Shown here: positions 8,400 to 15,924 of the stretch, piece after piece
Position numbering within the stretch: position 1 is the stretch's first letter
How the letters are laid out: every line of letters begins with the position of its first letter
Translations under genes and position numbers: made by a program
Assembly: GCA_963715825.1 (NCBI GenBank)
Contig: CAVQSI010000002.1
Location: 186,001 to 250,000 of the forward strand
Direction: 5' to 3'
DNA: 64,000 bases
Source of the DNA: Sva-07 sp963715825
GTDB lineage: Bacteria; Actinomycetota; Acidimicrobiia; Acidimicrobiales; Ilumatobacteraceae
The notes under the pieces: generated by a model
Databases searched by the model: none
The model's input: the letters and a program-made list of their open reading frames with translations, nothing else
What the model was told of the DNA's origin: nothing

Positions 8400-8960
8400 T
8401 CACCGGGTCGCAGCCAACGCAGCGTTCGCGATCGGCACCAACACGTCGGGGACGTCGGCGTAGCCGGGCGGGTCGCCTTCGAATGCGATGACGTCGACCG
8501 TCCAACCGTTGTCGGCGTGAACGGACAGGATCTTGCCGTCGTACAAGCTGTCGGCGTCGACCCCCTCGAGCGGTTCGCCGCCGCTCACCGCCGTTGCGTC
8601 CCAAGCCGTTGGCGACGCGTGGTAGACGATCCTGACCTCTCGGAAGTCACGCTCACCCTGCCACTCGCACATCAGCGAGGCCGGGTCGTCGGTGGCGAAC
8701 AGGTCCATGTGGAAGCGCTCGGGATCGCCGTCGACCCAGTCGTTCACGACCTCGTCGAGTGGATCGCACAGCGCCTCGATCGTCATCGCCACGTCCACGA
8801 CGTCGGTCGTCGCTCCATCGTCCTCGGCGACCACCGTGTCCTGCACGGTGGTCTCGACGTCGGTCGGCGACGATGAGTTCTCGCTGCCGCACCCGGCGAC
8901 GGCGATCGCGGTGAACGCGAACACGCACAACGGTCGCTTGATTCGTCGGATGTCCCACAT
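8400..8960 (-). CDS. Secreted lipoprotein of unknown function
   Basis: This 186-aa protein has a signal peptide (KRPLCVFAFTAIAVAGC) ending in the lipobox VAGC, with the lipidated Cys near residue 24. An acidic Ser/Thr linker follows (residues 25-55). The remaining ~130 residues have two Cys (EALCDPLD and LMCEWQG) that may pair in the oxidising exterior. The overall layout is like DUF3558-type actinobacterial lipoproteins, but the match is not firm. It converges on the ligase gene with a 19-bp gap. Confidence 0.7.
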   Translation of the reverse strand: MWDIRRIKRPLCVFAFTAIAVAGCGSENSSSPTDVETTVQDTVVAEDDGATTDVVDVAMTIEALCDPLDEVVNDWVDGDPERFHMDLFATDDPASLMCEWQGERDFREVRIVYHASPTAWDATAVSGGEPLEGVDADSLYDGKILSVHADNGWTVDVIAFEGDPPGYADVPDVLVPIANAALAATR

Positions 8961-9094
8961 GGCGCACCTCCTTGGTCATCGATATGGGGATCGGCTCACC
9001 TCCAGTGTCTCCCCGCGTCCGCGCCGCTCCAAGGGTCCCCGGTCCCGTGTTCGGATGCGTTCGACAACTCCGGGACGGGTCACACTGACGAGGC

Positions 9095-10252
9095 ATGATC
9101 GACCGCTCCGACGCGCTGGCATTCGACGCATCCGATCCCCTCGCCCGCTGGCGTGACGAGTTCGTGATGCCGGATCCCGAGCTGATCTATCTCGACGGCA
9201 ACTCGCTCGGACGAACGCCGAAACGCACCGTCGACGCGTTGCACCGGGTGATCGAGCAGTGGTCGGGCGACCTGATCGCCTCGTGGTGGGAGCACGACTG
9301 GCTGAACCTCGCACTCAGCGTCGGCGACGAACTCGCCCCGCTGCTCGGCGCCGGCCCCGGCGACGTCGCGGTTCACGAATCGACCACCGTCGCGCTGTTC
9401 CAGCAGCTGAACGTCGCGCTCGATCTCGTCCCCGGCCGGCGCACGATCGCGATCGACGACGGTGACTTCCCGACCGATCGCTACGTGACCGCTGGCGTGG
9501 CCAGGCTCCGGTCGTGCGCCGTGCGCCGCGGCCTCCGCGACCTCCAGGGCGTCGACGTGGTGGTTCGTTCGCTGGTCGACTACCGCACCGCAGAAGTGGC
9601 CGACCTGGCCGGAGAAACTGCGAGGGCGACAGCGGCCGGCGCCACGACGATCTGGGATCTCTCGCATGCGGCCGGCGTGCTGGACCTCGACCTTCGGGGC
9701 GCTGGGGTGGAACTGGCGGTCGGCTGCACCTACAAGTTCCTCAACGGCGGCCCCGGCGCACCGGCGTTCGTGTACGTCTCGCGCGAGATCCAGGATCGGG
9801 TGACCCAACCGATCTGGGGTTGGTTCGCGCAGTCCGACCAGTTCGCCATGGAGCGCCCGTTCGACCCGCGGCCCGGCGTCGGACGGATGCTCAACGGAAC
9901 GCCTCCGGTGCTCGGGCTCACCGCCGCCCGTGAAGGCATCGGAGTGACAGCAGAGGCGGGCATCGGCGCGATTGCGGAGAAGGCACGGGCGCTCACCGGG
10001 TTCTGCCTCGAACTCGCCGACGAACACGGCTTCGACACCGACACGCCACGAGATCCCTCACGTCGGGGCGGGCACGTCGCGATCCGCCATCCGGACGCCC
10101 GGGAGCTTCAGCGGGCCTTGGCCGAACGCAAGGTGATCGTCGACTACCGCGATCCCGACGTGCTCCGATTCGGCCTCTCGCCACTCACCACGAGCTTCAC
10201 CGACGTCTTCGAGGCGATGCGACTCCTCCACGAACTGGTCGATCGGCCGTGA
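9095..10252 (+). CDS. kynU: Kynureninase
   Basis: This 385-aa PLP enzyme of fold type I cleaves kynurenine to anthranilate and alanine in tryptophan breakdown (EC 3.7.1.3). The sequence shows IYLDGNSLGRTP near the start, HESTTVALFQQLNVAL, DDGDFPTDRY, IWDLSHAAGVLDLDL (the PLP-ring Asp) and GCTYKFLNGGPGAPAF, where Lys214 should form the Schiff base. Length is normal for the family (400-420). The next gene is an MhuD-like monooxygenase 19 bp downstream. No kynurenine formamidase or tryptophan dioxygenase is in the window. Confidence 0.92.
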   Translation: MIDRSDALAFDASDPLARWRDEFVMPDPELIYLDGNSLGRTPKRTVDALHRVIEQWSGDLIASWWEHDWLNLALSVGDELAPLLGAGPGDVAVHESTTVALFQQLNVALDLVPGRRTIAIDDGDFPTDRYVTAGVARLRSCAVRRGLRDLQGVDVVVRSLVDYRTAEVADLAGETARATAAGATTIWDLSHAAGVLDLDLRGAGVELAVGCTYKFLNGGPGAPAFVYVSREIQDRVTQPIWGWFAQSDQFAMERPFDPRPGVGRMLNGTPPVLGLTAAREGIGVTAEAGIGAIAEKARALTGFCLELADEHGFDTDTPRDPSRRGGHVAIRHPDARELQRALAERKVIVDYRDPDVLRFGLSPLTTSFTDVFEAMRLLHELVDRP

Positions 10253-10271
10253 CCGCGGCATGCTGGAGCCC

Positions 10272-10619
10272 ATGAGCGTCGTCAAGATCAATGCCATCAC
10301 GATCCCCGAGGGCATGGGCCCGCAGCTCGAAGGCCGCTTCGCCGGGCGGGCGAAGATGGTCGAGCAGTTCGACGGGTTCGAGGACTTCCAGCTCCTGCGC
10401 CCCGTGGAGGGCGAGGATCGCTACTTCGTGTACACCCGCTGGGCATCCGAGGAGCACTTCCAGGCGTGGATGAACAGTCAGGACTTCGCCCACGGCCACG
10501 CAAGCGGCCAGGCCGACGGCAACCAGCCCGCCGACGGCGAGGAACCGCGCAAGCCAGTCGCCCAGGGCGCCGACCTGATGTGCTTCGAGGTCGTCGAACA
10601 CGTCGTCAAGGGCTCCTGA
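10272..10619 (+). CDS. MhuD/IsdG-type heme-degrading monooxygenase
   Basis: This 115-aa ABM-fold protein is closely like mycobacterial MhuD: VVKINAITIPEGMGPQLE, FQLLRPVEGEDRYFVYTRW and ADLMCFEVVEHV. With the start at 10272 the active-site residues fall at the family positions: Asn7, Trp66 and a histidine at 74/76 (FAHGH). These enzymes open heme to release iron. Compared with MhuD there is an insertion of about 15 residues (SGQADGNQPADGEEPRK) after the histidine. The start at 10272 is preferred over 10260 because it aligns with MhuD. Confidence 0.82.
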   Translation: MSVVKINAITIPEGMGPQLEGRFAGRAKMVEQFDGFEDFQLLRPVEGEDRYFVYTRWASEEHFQAWMNSQDFAHGHASGQADGNQPADGEEPRKPVAQGADLMCFEVVEHVVKGS

Positions 10620-10626
10620 CCAGCGC

Positions 10627-10673
10627 TTCTCGTGAAGTCGGGCGGGAACTCTTCCCCAACGAGTTCACGAGAA
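10627..10673. promoter_or_regulatory. Inverted repeat upstream of lysC
   Basis: A perfect 10-bp inverted repeat (TTCTCGTGAA / TTCACGAGAA) with a 27-nt spacer lies between the heme-monooxygenase stop and the lysC start. It could terminate the upstream operon or act in the lysC leader. There is no T-run after it. Confidence 0.45.
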
Positions 10674-10696
10674 CGAGTTGTAGCCTCCACGTACTC

Positions 10697-11947
10697 GTGG
10701 CACTGATCGTTCAGAAGTACGGCGGCACGTCCGTCGCCGACCCCGACCGCATCAACGCGGTTGCTGACAACGTTGCGTTCACGAAGAAGCGCGGCAACGA
10801 CGTGATCGTCGTCGTGTCGGCGATGGGCAAGGCCACCGACAACCTGATCGCCCTGGCGGATTCGGTGTCGCGTACGCAGCCAGGACGCGAGATGGACATG
10901 TTGCTCACCACCGGCGAGCGTGTGACCGCGGCGCTGATGACGATGGCGCTGTTCGACCGTGGCATCGAGGCGATCAGCTTCACCGGCAGCCAGGTCGGCA
11001 TCATCACCGACACCGCTCATCGCAAGGCGAAGATCGTCGAGGTCAAGGGCGACCGCGTTCGACAGTCGCTCAGTGAGGGCAAGGTCTGCGTGATCGCCGG
11101 CTTCCAGGGCGTCAGCACCGACAAGGAGGTCACCACGATGGGTCGTGGCGCCTCCGACCTCACGGCCTCGGCGCTCGCCCAGGCGATGGGCGCCGACGCG
11201 TGCGAGATCTACACCGACGTCACCGGCGTGTTCACCGCCGACCCGCGCATCGTGCCCCAGGCGCGCAAGCTCGCGAAGGTGCACTTCGACGAGATGCTCG
11301 AGATGGCCGGCGCCGGGTCGAAGGTGCTCGCGCTGCGCTCGGTCGAGTTCGCCCGCAATCACGACGTACCCCTCCACGTCCGTTCTGCATTCACCTGGGA
11401 ACCCGGCACGTGGGTCACCAACGAGGAGGCTTCTGTGGAAGATCCGATCATCTCCGGTGTCGTCACCGACATGTCCGAAGCAAAGGTCACCGTGTTCGGC
11501 GTGCCCGACCGGCCCGGCATCTCTGCCGCGCTGTTCGAGCCGCTCGCCGACGCCAACGTCAACGTCGACATGATCGTGCAGAACACGTCCACCCAGGGCA
11601 CCACCGACATCAGCTTCACGATGCCGATGGCCGACATGGGCGAGGCCGAGCAGATCGTGTCGCGCGTCGCCACCGAGATCGGCGCAACCGGGGTGTCGCA
11701 CGACAACGACATCGCCAAGGTGTCGCTGGTCGGCGCCGGCATGAAGTCGGCACCGGGCATCGCCGCCAAGATGTTCCGCGTGCTCGCCGACGAGGGCGTC
11801 AACATCGAGATGATCTCGACCTCGACCATCCGCGTGTCGGTCGTCTGCTCGGCGGGCGACATGGAACGCGCCGCCCGGGCGCTGCACACGGCGTTCGGCC
11901 TCGACTCCGGCGCCGACTACTCGGCGCCCCTGCCCGAACGCAAGTAG
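10697..11947 (+). CDS. lysC: Aspartate kinase (alpha subunit, with internal beta start)
   Basis: This 416-aa protein catalyses the first step of the aspartate pathway to lysine, threonine and methionine. It starts LIVQKYGGTSVADPDRI, the ATP/aspartate-binding signature with Lys7. The kinase domain also has TTGERVTAALM and TTMGRGASDLTA. Two ACT domains follow (about 265-340 and 345-410), normally sensing lysine and threonine. Length equals the actinobacterial LysC. The GTG start puts the family N-terminus at residue 2. asd lies 2.5 kb downstream on the same strand, but an opposite-strand methyltransferase intervenes, so this is not a tight lysC-asd operon. Confidence 0.95.
   Translation: MALIVQKYGGTSVADPDRINAVADNVAFTKKRGNDVIVVVSAMGKATDNLIALADSVSRTQPGREMDMLLTTGERVTAALMTMALFDRGIEAISFTGSQVGIITDTAHRKAKIVEVKGDRVRQSLSEGKVCVIAGFQGVSTDKEVTTMGRGASDLTASALAQAMGADACEIYTDVTGVFTADPRIVPQARKLAKVHFDEMLEMAGAGSKVLALRSVEFARNHDVPLHVRSAFTWEPGTWVTNEEASVEDPIISGVVTDMSEAKVTVFGVPDRPGISAALFEPLADANVNVDMIVQNTSTQGTTDISFTMPMADMGEAEQIVSRVATEIGATGVSHDNDIAKVSLVGAGMKSAPGIAAKMFRVLADEGVNIEMISTSTIRVSVVCSAGDMERAARALHTAFGLDSGADYSAPLPERK
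11424..11437 (+). promoter_or_regulatory. Internal ribosome binding site and start for aspartokinase beta subunit
   Basis: Inside lysC, the perfect Shine-Dalgarno AGGAGG (11424-11429) stands 5 nt before an in-frame GTG at 11435. Starting there gives a 170-aa protein made only of the two ACT domains. In Corynebacterium and Bacillus the same arrangement makes the regulatory beta subunit of an alpha2-beta2 kinase. That it is used here is inferred from the motif and spacing. Confidence 0.75.
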
Positions 11948-11955
11948 GCAGGGGC
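11926..11955 (+). terminator. Hairpin overlapping the lysC stop codon
   Basis: A perfect 9-bp stem (GCCCCTGCC / GGCAGGGGC) with a 12-nt loop spans the lysC stop at 11945-11947. It is probably a factor-independent or Rho-assisted terminator; no T-run follows. Confidence 0.5.
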
Positions 11956-12261
11956 AGACCCGCCCGCAACTCAACTGCGACGTCTCCCACACCTCGGTGA
12001 TCGTGCAGCCGGAGGTGTGGGATGCGTTCGACGGATCGGTCTTCTTCCTCATGCCGTCGACGACGTGCCCGATCTGGAGGAACTCGGCCGCATCGCAGCG
12101 TTGTCGGCGCCCGACACGGCCGAGATGCAGCTCGTGAACGACATCAGCGTGCTTCGCCGCCCGTTGTCGGCGATCCGCACACGGACGCCCGCCTGAGCAA
12201 CGCGGTCTTTTCGGCTCGACCCTGGAAAGTCAGGCGTCGCACACGCTTGAATGTGACCCAC
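11948..12261 (+). other. 314-bp gap after lysC with possible decayed coding remnant
   Basis: No intact gene is seen. One + strand frame ending at a TGA near 12196 reads DDVPDLEELGRIAALSAP and then DTAEMQLVNDISVLRRP. It has the codon bias of real genes but no start. Another frame just upstream reads SVIVQPEVWDAFDGSVFF. Together these look like a short gene remnant with a frameshift. I do not recognise the family, and chance is not excluded. Confidence 0.25.
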
Positions 12262-13554
12262 ATGGGTGACGTCTGGCCACAACTGCTCCTCGTCGCGATC
12301 CTCGTGTTGGTCAACGCCGCGTTCGCCGGCACCGAGCTCGCGCTCGTGTCGTTACGCGAGAGCCAACTCCAGCGGCTCGAGGAGAGCTCGGCCACGGGCG
12401 GCGTCCTCGCCCGGTTGGCGCGCCAGCCGAACCAGTTCCTCGCAACGATCCAGATCGGCATCACCCTCGCCGGGTTCCTCGCGTCGGCCGCCGCTGCGGT
12501 GTCGCTCGCCGAACCGCTCGAAGGCCCGCTGAGTTTTCTCGGCGGTGCAGCCGCGCCGGTGTCGGTGATCCTCGTCACGCTGGTGCTTGCGTACTTCACC
12601 CTCGTGTTCGGCGAACTCGCCCCGAAGCGCATCGCCATGCAGCGCGCCGAGAAGTGGGGCATGGTCATGGCGCGCCCGCTCGACCTGCTGTCCACGCTCA
12701 CCAAACCGGTCGTGTGGCTGCTCTCGAAGTCCACCGACGTGGCGGTGCGGCTGCTCGGCGGCGACCCGAACCGACAGCGCGAAGAGGTCACCGGCGAGGA
12801 ACTGCGCGACATGGTCGCGATCCACGAGACGTTCCCACCCGAGCAGCGCCAGATCATCGACGGCGCCTTCGAGATCGCCGAACGCACCCTCGACGAAGTG
12901 ATGGTGCCGCGCAGCGACGTGGTCGTCATCGACGCCGGCGCAACGTGTCGGGAGGCGCTCGCCCTCCTCGTCGAAACCGGACACTCACGCGCCCCGGTCG
13001 CCGAGAAGCGCAACCTCGATCGGACGGTCGGCATGGTGCGCCTGCGCAGCCTGCTCGATCGGCCCGACGAACCCGTCACGTCGGTGATGTACGACATCCC
13101 GGCATTCCCCGACGCGGCCCGGGTGCTCACCGCACTACGCGAGTTCCAAGCGCGCCGCACCCAGATGGCCGTGGTCGTCGACGAGTACGCCCGCACGATC
13201 GGCATCGTCACGGTCGAAGATCTCCTCGAGGAACTGGTCGGCGAGATCTGGGACGAGACCGATCCCGACCTCACCACGGTCGTCCGTGAGGCAGACGGCA
13301 CGATCGTGATGCCCGGCTCGTTCCCGGTGCACGACCTCGTCGACCTCGACGTCGAGCTGCCCGAGGGCGACTACACGACGATCGCCGGGCTCGTGCTCGA
13401 CCAGATGAACCGGTTCCCGCGATCAGGAGAGACCATCGACATCGACGACTGGCAGATCGAGATCCGCTCGGTGGGACGCCATCGGATCACCCAGATCGCC
13501 TTGCGGCCACTCGAGCCGAGCGACGATCAGCGAACGGTGGCGATCAACCAGTAG
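12262..13554 (+). CDS. CNNM/CorC-type membrane protein with CBS domains (HlyC/CorC family)
   Basis: This 430-aa protein has the family order. An N-terminal DUF21 transmembrane domain comes first (LLLVAILVLVNAAFAGTELA, with further TM segments to about residue 150). Two CBS domains follow (about 205-330; RTLDEVMVPRSDVVVID and MAVVVDEYARTIGIVTVEDL), and then a C-terminal CorC_HlyC domain (about 345-425). Members bind nucleotides at the CBS pair and are linked to Mg2+/Co2+ efflux or homeostasis. An in-frame GTG 9 bp upstream is an alternative start. The 3' end overlaps the convergent methyltransferase gene by 28 bp. Confidence 0.88.
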   Translation: MGDVWPQLLLVAILVLVNAAFAGTELALVSLRESQLQRLEESSATGGVLARLARQPNQFLATIQIGITLAGFLASAAAAVSLAEPLEGPLSFLGGAAAPVSVILVTLVLAYFTLVFGELAPKRIAMQRAEKWGMVMARPLDLLSTLTKPVVWLLSKSTDVAVRLLGGDPNRQREEVTGEELRDMVAIHETFPPEQRQIIDGAFEIAERTLDEVMVPRSDVVVIDAGATCREALALLVETGHSRAPVAEKRNLDRTVGMVRLRSLLDRPDEPVTSVMYDIPAFPDAARVLTALREFQARRTQMAVVVDEYARTIGIVTVEDLLEELVGEIWDETDPDLTTVVREADGTIVMPGSFPVHDLVDLDVELPEGDYTTIAGLVLDQMNRFPRSGETIDIDDWQIEIRSVGRHRITQIALRPLEPSDDQRTVAINQ

Positions 13555-14387
13555 TGGTGCGGGTTGATGCCGTCGAACTCCTGGTTGACGGCGCCGCGAC
13601 CGGTGATCTTGCTCTTCGGGTTGCGCCAGATCTCGATGTCGGTGAGCAGCGGCGACAGCGGCCCGATCAACTCGTCGGGTGGCAGCCGGTTGGCCTGCCA
13701 GCCGAGACGGGCAGCCAGACGGCGCTGTGACAGCCAGGCGCCGAACTTCGGGATCCGGAACAGCCCACGGGTGGCGGCGCCGAGCGGGAGCAGCAGGATG
13801 TCCTGCGGGCTGCGGGCGCGATAGTTCAACACCACCTTGCCGCCCGGCTTGGTGATGCGCACCGCCTCGGACGTGAGCTCGAGTGCGTCGTCGGGGTCGC
13901 AGTGCTGCAGGGTGATGTAGCTGAAGACGACGTCGGCGGAGTTCGGTGGGAGGTCGAGGGTGTGGCCGTCGAGCACGTGACTGGTGCGCAACCGGTCGAC
14001 CTTGCCGAACTGACCGACGGTCTCGATGCACCGTTCGAGAAAGCCTGCGTCGAGGTCGCAGGCGATCACCGAGGCGTACTCGCGGGTGAACGCACACGTC
14101 ATCCGGCCGATGCCGGAGCCGATCTCGACGAGCGTCTTGTCGTCGGGTGTACGACCCTCGGCATCAGGGGCTCGCAGCCCGAACACGGTCAAGTAGGCCG
14201 GCACCTCGGAGTCGCCGGTGGCCACGAACTGTTCGAGCGTGAGCTGACTGCCGGTCTCGTTGTTGAACACCCAGCCGGTCGTGCGCACGACGTCGTCGCC
14301 GCTCACCTGACGTTCACTCGTCTGGCCAGCGGCCTTCCACGGCACCAGTTGGGGGCGACGACGCATCCCAGGAGTGTGCCAGAGCAT
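13527..14387 (-). CDS. Class I SAM-dependent methyltransferase
   Basis: This protein of up to 286 aa has a Rossmann methyltransferase core. Motif I is VEIGSGIGRMTCAF (about 87-100), motif II is VIACDLDAGFLERCIE, and the post-motif region reads ADVVFSYITLQHCDPDDAL, followed by ITKPGGKVVLNYR. The DLD acidic end binds the SAM ribose. The C-terminal ~90 residues are specific and do not reveal the substrate. A second ATG at 14366 is an equally possible start. It is transcribed away from asd and runs into the CorC-family gene, overlapping it tail to tail. Confidence 0.8.
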   Translation of the reverse strand: MLWHTPGMRRRPQLVPWKAAGQTSERQVSGDDVVRTTGWVFNNETGSQLTLEQFVATGDSEVPAYLTVFGLRAPDAEGRTPDDKTLVEIGSGIGRMTCAFTREYASVIACDLDAGFLERCIETVGQFGKVDRLRTSHVLDGHTLDLPPNSADVVFSYITLQHCDPDDALELTSEAVRITKPGGKVVLNYRARSPQDILLLPLGAATRGLFRIPKFGAWLSQRRLAARLGWQANRLPPDELIGPLSPLLTDIEIWRNPKSKITGRGAVNQEFDGINPHHYWLIATVR

Positions 14388-14456
14388 CCACCGAACCGAC
14401 CAGCGGGTGGGAAACTCGACGCGGCCACGACGGACAGGGCCGTTATCGTCTCCGCC

Positions 14457-15497
14457 ATGTCTGAAGCACTTCGCGTCGGCGTCGTCGGAGCAACGGGTCA
14501 GGTCGGCAGTGTCATGCGCCGACTGCTCGACGAGCGCAACTTCCCGGTCAGCGAGATGCGGTACTTCGCATCGGCCCGCTCGGCGGGCACGACCCTGCCG
14601 TGGAAGGGCACCGACATCATCGTCGAGGACGCCGAGACCGCCGATCCGAGCGGGCTCGACATCGTCCTGTTCTCCGCCGGCGCCACGTCGTCACGGGCCT
14701 TCGCCGCGAAGTTCGCCGACGCCGGAGCGATCGTGATCGACAATTCCTCGGCGTTCCGCATGGATCCCGACGTCCCGCTGATCGTCGCCGAGGTCAACGG
14801 CGAACTGGCCGCCAACCCGCCGAAGGGGATCATCGCCAACCCGAACTGCACGACCATGGCGTTCATGCCCGTGATGAAGCCACTCCACGACGAAGCGGGC
14901 CTGACCCGTCTCGTCGTGTCCACCTATCAGGCGGTGTCCGGCGGCGGGCTCGCGGGCGTCGACGAACTCGACAAGCAGGTACGCGAGGTCGTCGACCGCG
15001 CCGCCGAGCTCACCCACGACGGTGCTGCGGTCGAGTTCCCGGCGCCGACGAAGTTCGTGAAGCCGATCGCGTTCAACGTGTTGCCGATGGCGGGCTCGAT
15101 CGTCGACGACGGCCGGTTCGAGACCGACGAGGAGCAGAAGCTGCGCAACGAGAGCCGCAAGATCCTCGACGTCCCCGAACTGCTCGTGTCCGGCACGTGT
15201 GTGCGCGTCCCGGTGTTCACCGGCCACTCGCTGTCGATCAACGCCGAGTTCGAACGTCCCCTCTCGGTCGAGCGCGCCACCGAGCTACTCGGCGCCGCCA
15301 CCGGCGTCGTGCTCTCCGACGTGCCGACGCCGCTCGAGGCCGCCGGACAGGACCCGTGCTACGTGGGCCGCATCCGCGTCGACGAAGGTGCCCCCGGCGG
15401 TCGTGGCCTGGCGATGTTCGTCAGCAACGACAACCTGCGCAAGGGCGCCGCCCTCAACGCCATCCAAATCGCGGAGTTGGTCCAGTTGCGGCGATGA
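14457..15497 (+). CDS. asd: Aspartate-semialdehyde dehydrogenase
   Basis: This 346-aa enzyme reduces aspartyl phosphate, the product of LysC, to the semialdehyde with NADPH. The N-terminal NADP motif VGVVGATGQVGSVM, the catalytic Cys131 in ANPNCTTMAF, STYQAVSGGGLAG and the catalytic His in VFTGHSLSINAEF are all present, so it should be active. Length is normal. The ATG at 14457 is supported by the family N-terminus SEALRVGVVGATG. A stem-loop follows after 19 bp. Supply of semialdehyde for lysine, methionine and threonine is expected. Confidence 0.95.
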   Translation: MSEALRVGVVGATGQVGSVMRRLLDERNFPVSEMRYFASARSAGTTLPWKGTDIIVEDAETADPSGLDIVLFSAGATSSRAFAAKFADAGAIVIDNSSAFRMDPDVPLIVAEVNGELAANPPKGIIANPNCTTMAFMPVMKPLHDEAGLTRLVVSTYQAVSGGGLAGVDELDKQVREVVDRAAELTHDGAAVEFPAPTKFVKPIAFNVLPMAGSIVDDGRFETDEEQKLRNESRKILDVPELLVSGTCVRVPVFTGHSLSINAEFERPLSVERATELLGAATGVVLSDVPTPLEAAGQDPCYVGRIRVDEGAPGGRGLAMFVSNDNLRKGAALNAIQIAELVQLRR

Positions 15498-15516
15498 CTG
15501 CGTCAGCGGCTTCGGT

Positions 15517-15534
15517 CGCTGCCCAAAGGCAGCG
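15517..15534 (+). terminator. Hairpin terminator after asd
   Basis: A 7-bp stem CGCTGCC / GGCAGCG closes a CAAA loop 19 bp past the asd stop. A pyrimidine-rich stretch (TCCCTC...CTTCCTTG) follows. It lies between convergent asd and the MazG-like gene. Confidence 0.5.
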
Positions 15535-15626
15535 TCCCTCAGCGCTTCCTTGTCCTCCCCACAACTGATCCCAACTCCGAAACCGATGGATTGTTCTCAG
15601 CGCGACGATTCGTCGGACGGGTTTCG

Positions 15627-15905
15627 TCAGCAGGTGCAGGGGATCGACTGGCACTTGGGGCAGCCGTCGGCGTAGCGCTGGACCGCTTCGTTCAGGTCGA
15701 CGCCCTGTTGGTTGGCGAGCGTCGCCACCCAGGCAACCACGTCACCGAACTCGTGCACCCGGTCCTCGTGGCTCCCCTTGCGCACCGCCTGGGCCAGCTC
15801 GCCGATCTCCTCGGTGAGCCACGCCACCGTCGCCGACACACCGCGCTCGCGGTCGCGGTCGCCATAGGTTCGTTCGATGACGTCCTGCAACTCGGCGAAG
15901 TCCAC
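15627..15905 (-). CDS. MazG-like nucleotide pyrophosphohydrolase
   Basis: This 92-aa protein is of the single-domain MazG/all-alpha NTP-PPase type, which removes pyrophosphate from unwanted nucleotides. The metal-binding EExxE pattern is seen as WLTEEIGELAQAV, and the second acidic pair as EFGDVVAWVATLAN. The C-terminus GCPKCQSIPCTC carries four Cys and ends the protein, a possible small metal site not found in all MazG proteins. The gene starts 19 bp after the end of the disrupted helicase gene on the same strand. Confidence 0.82.
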   Translation of the reverse strand: MDFAELQDVIERTYGDRDRERGVSATVAWLTEEIGELAQAVRKGSHEDRVHEFGDVVAWVATLANQQGVDLNEAVQRYADGCPKCQSIPCTC

Positions 15906-15924
15906 GACCGGCGACCGTAGCTCC

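Noticed and set aside
12049..12195. Possible small gene after lysC
   Set aside because: It has good codon bias but no start codon and a frame change. Kept only as a low-confidence remnant.
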